A stretch of 5,029 bases of DNA. Source: Dehalococcoidales bacterium. Lineage in GTDB: Bacteria > Chloroflexota > Dehalococcoidia > Dehalococcoidales > RBG-16-60-22. The stretch covers positions 1-5,029 of the forward strand of contig JADHXF010000099.1 of assembly GCA_016783105.1 (NCBI GenBank). Reading direction: 5' to 3'. A program made the position numbers and the translations under genes. The notes beneath the pieces were generated by a model that worked only from the letters and a program-made list of their open reading frames with translations, searched no databases and was not told where the DNA came from. Positions 1 through 5,029 of the stretch are shown here, in pieces. Within the stretch, counting starts at the first letter, position 1. Each line of letters opens with the position of its first letter.

Positions 1-2
1 CC

Positions 3-380
3 GCCGTCGGTGGTGAAATAAACCGAAGGGACTATTTTTCTGGCCACCGCCACCACATCGGTATCATCAGGCGCCACCGCCACGAAATCGGCGGTAATGG
101 GAACATTCTGCGCTACCCAGCTTAACCCGGCATCATTTGACTTGAATACGCTTCTTTCCGCTACGCTGTTGCCGGGAACAGCATATATGGTGGAGCCGTC
201 GGAGGCGACCGCCAGGTCACGGATATCAATGCCCATCGGCCCCAGCTGGTAACCTTCTATGTCAGGAAGGGATACGGCCGACCAGGACGGCGCTGCCGCC
301 GAGGCCGGTTGAGCCAATGACAACAGGCTGGCCGCCAGCAAGACGACCAGCCCGGCAATTCTTAGAATCTTAAATCCCAT
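3..380 (-). CDS. Secreted beta-propeller-like (Asp-box/BNR repeat) protein, N-terminal part
   Basis: This is the first 126 codons of a gene that continues past the left edge. Translated by hand, it starts with a clear Sec signal peptide: short basic n-region (K4, R7), a hydrophobic stretch at about residues 8-22, and a PASA motif giving probable cleavage after Ala28. The mature part carries one full Asp-box, S-x-D-x-G-x-x-W at residues 81-88. A second begins at about residue 123 (T-x-D-x-G), 42 residues later, which is the spacing of one propeller blade. Such repeats occur in sialidase-like, photosystem-stability-factor-like and S-layer-associated proteins, so no enzymatic function can be assigned. 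The product should be exported or surface-located. The ATG at 380 is chosen because it opens the signal peptide and has an AGGTGG 11 bases upstream. It lies 47 bases after the BKACE stop, so it may be co-transcribed, but its extracellular role makes a functional link to the operon doubtful. Confidence 0.82.
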   Translation of the reverse strand, partial: MGFKILRIAGLVVLLAASLLSLAQPASAAAPSWSAVSLPDIEGYQLGPMGIDIRDLAVASDGSTIYAVPGNSVAERSVFKSNDAGLSWVAQNVPITADFVAVAPDDTDVVAVARKIVPSVYFTTDG

Positions 381-391
381 CGCCCCAACGA

Positions 392-397
392 CCACCT
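392..397 (-). promoter_or_regulatory. Ribosome binding site of the secreted protein gene
   Basis: AGGTGG on the minus strand sits 11 bases before the ATG at 380. It supports that start, although the spacing is slightly long. No other in-frame start with a signal peptide is visible. Confidence 0.5.
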
Positions 398-427
398 GAA
401 TTACACCAATAATACGTTTGGATTACT

Positions 428-1261
428 CTACCGTCGAATTTGCAGCATCTCACGCGCCTCGTCCGGCGTAGCAATCTCCAGGCTCAGCTCGCGGGCAATG
501 CGCGCCGTCCTCGCCACCAGTTCGGCGTTGTTCTTGGCCAGCTGACCCGGTGCGTAGTAAACATTGTCTTCCATGCCAACCCGCGGGTTCCCCCCGAGCA
601 GCATGGCCATTGTGGTCAGCGGCAGCTCGGCTTCGCCACCGATAGCGACATTGAAAACAGCCCCCTCGGGCAGGCGTTCCACCAGCGCCACGAGGTTTTG
701 CCAGGTGCCCCTGAGCGTTCCCTGCGCCGGCAAATTCAGGCCAATATCCAGAACGTAGGGCCTATCCACCAGTCCCTTGCTTATCAGGTTTTCTGCCTCC
801 TCAAGGCAGGTGAAGTTAAGGATGGCAATCGCCGGTTTTACACCCAGTTCCTGGGCGCGCCGGGCGCTTTCCTCTATCTCTGACCTTTTATAAATAAACG
901 GCGTCTCTACACCCTTGACCGGCATTACCATCATAAACGTATTGAGCGAGGCCATCTCCGGTTTCAGCAACATAGGAGCGATACGCTCCTCATTGGGGAG
1001 CGTAGGGCCGCCACCTGTGCTTAACTCCACAATTAAATCGCTGGAACTCTTAATGCCTTCGTGAATCTTCCGGAATATATCCAGAGACATACTATTGTTG
1101 CCGGATTTATCGCGGGCGTGGACATGTACGATAGCCGCCCCGGCATCACGGCACTGCAATGCCTGTTCGATAATCTCCTCTGGTTGTTCGGGTAAATTGG
1201 GATTGGCCTCCTTACCATGCCCGGCTCCGGTCAATGCTGCGGTAATTATGATTTTCTGCAT
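428..1261 (-). CDS. DUF849 beta-keto acid cleavage enzyme (BKACE / Kce family)
   Basis: The 277-residue protein has the usual full length for the family and no break. Family members are cytosolic zinc-dependent TIM-barrel enzymes. They condense a beta-keto acid with acetyl-CoA and cleave it to acetoacetate plus a new acyl-CoA; the founding member Kce acts on 3-keto-5-aminohexanoate in lysine fermentation. Visible signatures are an N-terminal IITAALTGA strand, the zinc-ligand pair H46-x-H48 in VHVHAR, the STGGG loop at 81-85, KPEMASLN at 100-107, and R227 followed by E231-D232 in VGMEDN, where E231 should be the third metal ligand. Position 14, where Kce has a glutamate that I recall contacting the substrate amino group, is glycine here, so the substrate is probably not the lysine intermediate. 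The start is the family-typical M-x-K-I-I-I-T. The gene follows the RidA stop by 25 bases. Family assignment is firm; substrate is unknown, so no symbol is given. Confidence 0.93.
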   Translation of the reverse strand: MQKIIITAALTGAGHGKEANPNLPEQPEEIIEQALQCRDAGAAIVHVHARDKSGNNSMSLDIFRKIHEGIKSSSDLIVELSTGGGPTLPNEERIAPMLLKPEMASLNTFMMVMPVKGVETPFIYKRSEIEESARRAQELGVKPAIAILNFTCLEEAENLISKGLVDRPYVLDIGLNLPAQGTLRGTWQNLVALVERLPEGAVFNVAIGGEAELPLTTMAMLLGGNPRVGMEDNVYYAPGQLAKNNAELVARTARIARELSLEIATPDEAREMLQIRR

Positions 1262-1274
1262 GTCTGAATGCGGG

Positions 1275-1282
1275 TTTCCTTT
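1275..1282 (-). promoter_or_regulatory. Distant ribosome binding site before the BKACE gene
   Basis: The purine run AAAGGAAA is the only Shine-Dalgarno-like stretch before the ATG at 1261. It leaves 16 bases between AGG and the start, longer than usual. No in-frame ATG, GTG or TTG lies between them, and the protein N-terminus matches the family, so the start stands. Initiation may be weak or depend on ribosomes arriving from the RidA gene, whose stop codon is at 1287-1289. Confidence 0.4.
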
Positions 1283-1286
1283 CTAG

Positions 1287-1667
1287 CTACGAACGATAGG
1301 CAATACCTTCAATCTCAACCACCATCTCGGGCCTGGCCAGCGCGGCAATGATAAGCGTCGAACGTGCTGGCAGGTCCTTGGTGAAATATGTCTTATACAC
1401 TTCATTCATGCTGGAGAAATCCTCGGCTCTGGTCAGAAACACAGTTGTCTTGACCACGTCGTCCATCGAGGCGCCAGCCGCCTCCAGGACTCCCTTCATA
1501 TTATCCAGCGTCCGCCTGGTCTGGGCCTCAACTCCCTCCAGTTTATTACCCTGACTATCGACATGACCGACCTGGCCGGAGACAAAAATATAGTCTCCCG
1601 CTTTGATTGCCGGTGAATAAGGAACACCGGGAAGTGCTGTTGGTACCATAATAACCTGCTTGGCCAT
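1287..1667 (-). CDS. ridA: RidA family (YjgF/YER057c/UK114) reactive imine/enamine deaminase
   Basis: This 126-residue protein is close to the usual RidA length of about 128. The family forms cytosolic trimers whose inter-subunit clefts hydrolyse 2-aminoacrylate and related enamines/imines to keto acids and ammonia. Numbering matches E. coli RidA near the N-terminus: Y17 (in GVPYSPA), S30 (in FVSGQ) and E120 (in VEIEGIA) are present. The catalytic arginine is R102 in LPARST, equivalent to Arg105 of the E. coli protein, so activity should be retained. The middle helix region (DNMKGVLEAAGAS) and VVKTTVFL strand are also typical. A strong AGGAGG lies 6 bases before the ATG at 1667. The gene sits between a flavoprotein 27 bases upstream and BKACE 25 bases downstream. 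That suggests a pathway-specific deaminase, for example one acting on an imine made by the flavoprotein, rather than only general housekeeping. The symbol is a family name; the subgroup was not determined. Confidence 0.95.
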   Translation of the reverse strand: MAKQVIMVPTALPGVPYSPAIKAGDYIFVSGQVGHVDSQGNKLEGVEAQTRRTLDNMKGVLEAAGASMDDVVKTTVFLTRAEDFSSMNEVYKTYFTKDLPARSTLIIAALARPEMVVEIEGIAYRS

Positions 1668-1673
1668 AACATG

Positions 1674-1679
1674 CCTCCT
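1674..1679 (-). promoter_or_regulatory. Strong ribosome binding site of the RidA gene
   Basis: AGGAGG, a perfect Shine-Dalgarno core, lies 6 bases before the ATG at 1667 and fixes that start. It is the best ribosome binding site in the window, so RidA may be made in excess over its neighbours. A second ATG at 1673 is out of frame. Confidence 0.85.
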
Positions 1680-1694
1680 AATAAAATTTATCGA

Positions 1695-3611
1695 TTATAT
1701 CTTCTGGCCGATACGAAATCCCTCGCTGATGGCGTCACGGATGGTCCGTGGCTCAACGCAGTCGCCAATGCTGTAGATTTCAGAGATTTTACCTTTAACG
1801 GCTTCATAGAGCGCGGTATCCGGCACAGACCCCGCCGCGAGCACCACAGTGTCCGCCTCTATCGTCCTTTCCTCACCGTCCTTGGTGGTTATATTAACGC
1901 CCTCAGGGCCGACACTATTGTACCTGACCTCACGGAGCAGGGTAACACCCTTATCCAGAAGCCGGCTGAGAAAGAAAGCCCGGTTGCTGGGCCCGACACT
2001 CGTCGCCATCTCGGGGCCGCGGCGCATCACGGTAACCTTTTTGCCGCGGTCTGCCAGAAATTCTGCCGTTTCACACCCCACCAGCTCGCCGCCAATTATG
2101 GCCACCCTGTCGCCAACTTTGGCCTTCCCCTCCAGAACGTCTCCCGCCTCGACGACCCGGCTTTTATCCAGCCCGGGGATATCGGGGGTTAAAGGCCTGA
2201 CGCCGGTGGCCACCACAACCACATCCGGGCTGGATTCAGCCACGGCGTCCGCGGTGGCCTCTTTACCATTCTGAACCTTGACGCCAATTTTTTGCAGTTG
2301 CGTTTCCAGATATTTGGCCATCGGTGCGATTCTATCCTTGTACGGAGGTATCGCCGCCTGTACCAGCTGCCCTCCAAGACGTGACTCTCTTTCCCACAGC
2401 GTTACCTTGTGGCCCCGCAGGGCAGCTACCCTCGCCGCTTCCATGCCCGCCGGGCCACCGCCAATGACGAGGACGTTCTTTGGCTTCGCCGCCGACACAA
2501 TCTCGCTTTCCTTCTCACGTCCCAGAGTGGCGTTTACCGAGCAGCGTATGCCAGCCACCTCCGGATTGCGGATGTCATCGCGGCAGCCGTTACAAATTAT
2601 GCAGGGGTTTATATCATCCGTCTTGCCCGAAGCTACTTTATTGACCCATTCCGCATCCGCCAGCATCGCCTTGCCGACGGCGATAAGGTCCGCCTTGTCT
2701 TCTTTCAACATCCGTTCGCCGTCCTCGGGCGTTATCCTGCCAACGGCAATTATCGGGATTGAGACCACCTTCTTTATCCCTTCGGCCAGTTCTTCAATAA
2801 TCGCCGGGACAAAGGTAGACGTGGCGCGATTTGTCGGTGCCGCCGGTCCCCAGGCTGACACGTGGATTGCCGCCAGGCCAGCGTCCTCCGCCAGGCGTGC
2901 GGTTTTCTGAGCATCTTCCAGAGTTATCCCTGCAACGCCGTATTCCTTGCCGTCCATACGACACCACACCGGATAGTCCTCACCCACGGCTTCTTTTACC
3001 GCGGCTATGACTTCCAGAAGAAAACGCGTCCGGTTGTTTACGTCTCCGCCATATTCGTCTTTCCGTTTATTTGAAGTCGGCGACAGGAACTGGTCAATTA
3101 GATAGCCGTGCGCAGCATGGAGCTCCACCCCATCGAACCCGATCTTCTTGGCCCTGAGCGCGGCTTCGGCGAAATAGGCTACCGTTTCGGCAATCTCCTC
3201 AACAGTCATTTCTCTGGGCGTTTCCCCAGCCAGGCCGGGCAACGGCGAGGGAGCAACCGGTTGCAACCCGCTTACGGTTGATTTTGCCTCCCGGCCGCCG
3301 TGGTGGAGCTGAACGGCAATCTTGGCTCCGTGCTTGTGTATGGCGCCAGCCAGCTCTTTCATTCCGGGAACAAATTTATCCTCGCTGATGCCGAGCTGGT
3401 TAACAAAAGCATGCCCCTGTCGGTGAACATAGGTCGCCTCAACGATAATCAGCCCCGCGCCACCCCGGGCACGTGCCTCATAGTAGTTCCTGGTACGCTC
3501 GGTGACGAAGCCGTCATCAGAGGCGTATCTGGTGACCATCGGGGGCATGACAAACCGGTTTTTAAGCTCCATGCGTCCGATGCGGAACGATTCCCAAAGC
3601 TTTTCGTTCAT
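1695..3611 (-). CDS. FMN/FAD [4Fe-4S] oxidoreductase, Old Yellow Enzyme / FadH / TMADH family
   Basis: With the start at 3611 the protein is 638 residues, close to FadH-type enzymes. Domain order is clear. Residues 1-330 form an Old Yellow Enzyme TIM barrel binding FMN, with AVQLHHGGR at 99-107 and HAAHGYL at 165-171 followed by the YGGD loop. An iron-sulfur site follows: C337, C340, C343 and C357, spaced as in trimethylamine dehydrogenase. Next come an FAD-binding domain with GGGPAG at 384-389, a nested NAD(P)H-type loop GGELVG at 507-512, and a closing FAD motif IGDCVEPR at 615-622. Relatives reduce dienoyl-CoA or other enoates, or dehydrogenate amines. Y170 corresponds to FadH Tyr166, but the FadH catalytic His position (GWHEARIPT) reads AWGPAAPT here. 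The cysteine that binds FMN covalently in TMADH is Val26. An upstream ATG at 3725 would overlap the AOR gene by 74 bases and add 38 unrelated residues, so it was rejected. Substrate unknown. Confidence 0.93.
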   Translation of the reverse strand: MNEKLWESFRIGRMELKNRFVMPPMVTRYASDDGFVTERTRNYYEARARGGAGLIIVEATYVHRQGHAFVNQLGISEDKFVPGMKELAGAIHKHGAKIAVQLHHGGREAKSTVSGLQPVAPSPLPGLAGETPREMTVEEIAETVAYFAEAALRAKKIGFDGVELHAAHGYLIDQFLSPTSNKRKDEYGGDVNNRTRFLLEVIAAVKEAVGEDYPVWCRMDGKEYGVAGITLEDAQKTARLAEDAGLAAIHVSAWGPAAPTNRATSTFVPAIIEELAEGIKKVVSIPIIAVGRITPEDGERMLKEDKADLIAVGKAMLADAEWVNKVASGKTDDINPCIICNGCRDDIRNPEVAGIRCSVNATLGREKESEIVSAAKPKNVLVIGGGPAGMEAARVAALRGHKVTLWERESRLGGQLVQAAIPPYKDRIAPMAKYLETQLQKIGVKVQNGKEATADAVAESSPDVVVVATGVRPLTPDIPGLDKSRVVEAGDVLEGKAKVGDRVAIIGGELVGCETAEFLADRGKKVTVMRRGPEMATSVGPSNRAFFLSRLLDKGVTLLREVRYNSVGPEGVNITTKDGEERTIEADTVVLAAGSVPDTALYEAVKGKISEIYSIGDCVEPRTIRDAISEGFRIGQKI

Positions 3612-3616
3612 AGTTG

Positions 3617-3626
3617 CCTCACCTCT
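3617..3626 (-). promoter_or_regulatory. Ribosome binding site that decides the flavoprotein start
   Basis: The minus-strand sequence AGAGGTGAGG ends 5 bases before the ATG at 3611. The protein after this ATG opens with the family-typical LWESFRIGRMELKNR. Together these favour 3611 over the longer open frame from 3725, which would begin inside the AOR gene. Confidence 0.75.
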
Positions 3627-3651
3627 TTTACCTGCTGGCAAAGGTATTATT

Positions 3652-5029
3652 CTATTTTGAAGGCAGCTGTGACGCCGCCCATTCAATACCCAGTTCCCCA
3701 AGCCTGCCGGGCGTCGGGACACCATTGGGCCAGCCCATCATCTCGTAGTAAGTCTCTTTGCCTTCCTCAAAAGCCCTGGGGTCAAGCGCCACCTTGAGCG
3801 GCCCGGAAGGCTGTGGAGCAAAGAAGCGCTCTGGCATGGTATCATCTTTGGCTGTGAAGCCCTCTCTCAGGTTGAAGACTCGCGCCATGTTTACCGCCCG
3901 CTCGCCCACCTTTAGCAGCTCGAAGAGCGAGGTATCCCAGCCAGTCACCGCCTTTACCAGCTGCGTTATACGCTCAAAGCCGACAAAGCTCAGTGCCATG
4001 ACAAAGTAACAGCAGACCGCGCAGTTGAGAAAGTGCATAAATTCAGAGTAATACTTGAGAAGTCGGATTTTGGCCGGTGACAGGTCATTGGCCGCCATCG
4101 GCTCCAGTATGCCAATCGGATATACCATCTCCAGCATCGGGCCTATACTCGTGTAGACCGTATCGTGGATATTCTGGCAGTGGTCGGCGCCGGTCGGCGA
4201 TATAGCATAGCCGACCCCGAGGCCCTGCTTCAGGCGGGGTTCATGCATGGGCAGTTCCTGCCCTTTGATATGCATGGCGTATTCCTCAGCGGCGGGCCCG
4301 ATTTTCTTTGCCACCCGCGCCACACCTTCAGCAAGCGTATTGCCGAAGCCCTGGCGCAGCGCAATCTGCTCGACCATCTGCAGCATGGCCTCGGTGCTGC
4401 CGAAGCGGAGCTCTATGCCTCCGGTATCCTTGGTGCTGAGCAGCCCGTTTTCAAAACACTCCATAGCGAAAGCGATGGTCGCTCCACAGGAGATGGTATC
4501 CAGTCCATAGGCATTGCACAGCTCATTTCCCTTTGCAATAGCTGGCAGGTCGGTTATACCACAGTCAGAGCCGAGGGCCGCAATCGTCTCGTATTCAGGA
4601 CCGCCGTACTGCGGGTCGACCACATAGGGCTTGTCCACCTTTACCTCGCGCTTGCACTGTACCGGGCAGGCGAAGCAGGCTCTCCGCTTCACGAAAATAG
4701 TGTCCAGCATGGCCTGTCCATCTATCTTGTTGGCACCCTCAATGGAGCCGAGCTGGAAATTACGGGTCGGCAGACCTCCCGCCGGGTCAAGCGCAGCGAC
4801 CACCCGTGCTGTGCCGAAGTCGTGCATTCCCTTATTGGTGATGGGCGTGTTATCCGCAATCCAGCGGGCTATCTCCTTGAATACTGCTGGGTCAGCGATG
4901 GACACGCGCTGTTTTCCGCGCACGGCGATAGCCTTCAGCTTTTTGGAGCCCATCACCGCTCCCATACCGGTCCGGCCGGCGGCGGCATCAAGGTCATTCA
5001 TAACGCTGGCAAACCTGACCAGGTTTTCT
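3652..5029 (-). CDS. Aldehyde:ferredoxin oxidoreductase family protein (tungsten enzyme), 5' end outside window
   Basis: The frame is open to the right edge. It gives about 459 visible residues; the usual length is about 600, so roughly 170 N-terminal residues, holding most of the first tungstopterin-binding domain, are missing. AOR-family enzymes oxidise aldehydes to acids (or the reverse) in the cytosol with ferredoxin, using a bis-pterin tungsten centre and one [4Fe-4S] cluster. Counting from the internal Met at 5001, visible marks are GRTGMGAVMGSKK at 9-21, cluster cysteines C109-x2-C112-x3-C116 in CFACPVQC, PEYETIAALGS at 135-145, GNELCNAYGLD at 158-168, MHEPR at 252-256, and SPTGADHCQN at 268-277 near the pterin. 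The fourth cluster cysteine should lie in NCAVCCYF at 326-333, most likely C331. The C-terminus ends in the normal G-x-P-T...LGELGIEW form. It is the first visible gene of the operon, 40 bases before the flavoprotein. Substrate class cannot be read from sequence alone. Confidence 0.95.
   Translation of the reverse strand, partial: ENLVRFASVMNDLDAAAGRTGMGAVMGSKKLKAIAVRGKQRVSIADPAVFKEIARWIADNTPITNKGMHDFGTARVVAALDPAGGLPTRNFQLGSIEGANKIDGQAMLDTIFVKRRACFACPVQCKREVKVDKPYVVDPQYGGPEYETIAALGSDCGITDLPAIAKGNELCNAYGLDTISCGATIAFAMECFENGLLSTKDTGGIELRFGSTEAMLQMVEQIALRQGFGNTLAEGVARVAKKIGPAAEEYAMHIKGQELPMHEPRLKQGLGVGYAISPTGADHCQNIHDTVYTSIGPMLEMVYPIGILEPMAANDLSPAKIRLLKYYSEFMHFLNCAVCCYFVMALSFVGFERITQLVKAVTGWDTSLFELLKVGERAVNMARVFNLREGFTAKDDTMPERFFAPQPSGPLKVALDPRAFEEGKETYYEMMGWPNGVPTPGRLGELGIEWAASQLPSK

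Noticed and set aside
404..421. CCAA / TTGG inverted repeat and TATTAT -10-like box between BKACE and the secreted gene
   Set aside because: The stem is 4 bp and no acceptable -35 hexamer stands at 17-18 bases (TTCGAC is the nearest). A promoter here is possible but not supported enough to list.
3627..3646. Small inverted repeat TACCT / AGGTA in the gap between the AOR and flavoprotein genes
   Set aside because: The stem is only 5 bp with an 8-base loop and no T-run follows, so it is not a credible terminator or attenuator.
3612..3725. Longer N-terminus for the flavoprotein starting at 3725
   Set aside because: It would overlap the AOR coding end by 74 bases and add 38 residues unlike the family. 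The ATG at 3611 has a good ribosome binding site and a family-typical first segment.
440..3797. Several long open frames on the plus strand opposite the flavoprotein, BKACE and AOR genes
   Set aside because: They are antisense to well-supported genes, have low-complexity Ser/Pro/Arg-rich translations with no recognisable motifs, and overlap one another. They are expected in GC-rich coding DNA.
1..5029. Mobile elements, CRISPR repeats, tRNA genes or frameshifted genes
   Set aside because: No repeat array, terminal inverted repeat, transposase motif or cloverleaf was seen. The three complete genes match family lengths without breaks, and the two partial ones are cut only by the window edges.

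Overview
The window is one strand-coherent block. Five protein genes all read on the minus strand, so transcription runs from the right edge to the left. In transcription order they are: a tungsten-type aldehyde:ferredoxin oxidoreductase (AOR family, 5' end outside the window), a large iron-sulfur flavoprotein of the Old Yellow Enzyme / 2,4-dienoyl-CoA reductase / trimethylamine dehydrogenase (TMADH) type, a RidA-family imine deaminase, a DUF849 beta-keto acid cleavage enzyme (BKACE/Kce family), and the N-terminal part of a secreted beta-propeller-like protein that runs off the left edge. The gaps are 40, 27, 25 and 47 bases. The first four genes therefore look like one catabolic operon whose promoter lies beyond base 5029.

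The organism is most likely an anaerobic bacterium. The evidence is the AOR-type tungstopterin enzyme, the [4Fe-4S] flavoprotein, a moderately GC-rich sequence, Shine-Dalgarno-type starts and a Sec signal peptide. The mix of AOR, FadH-like flavoprotein, DUF849 and a secreted Asp-box protein resembles uncultivated Chloroflexota (Dehalococcoidia-like) genomes. That assignment is an inference from general familiarity and was not tested.

Layout: 3652-5029 AOR C-terminal three quarters; 1695-3611 flavoprotein; 1287-1667 RidA; 428-1261 BKACE; 3-380 secreted protein N-terminus. No tRNA, rRNA, CRISPR array, insertion sequence or convincing terminator was seen, and no gene-free stretch exceeds 50 bases. 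Open frames on the plus strand are shadows of these genes.

A plausible joint role, by inference only, is anaerobic breakdown of an amine or unsaturated acid. The flavoprotein would oxidise an amine or reduce an enoate, RidA would hydrolyse the resulting imine/enamine to a ketone, BKACE would cleave the beta-keto acid with acetyl-CoA, and the AOR would interconvert an aldehyde and its acid using ferredoxin. Three residue-level departures from the best-studied relatives suggest the substrates differ from the textbook ones: Gly14 in BKACE where Kce has Glu, no His at the FadH catalytic position, and Glu in the second glycine of a dinucleotide-binding loop.
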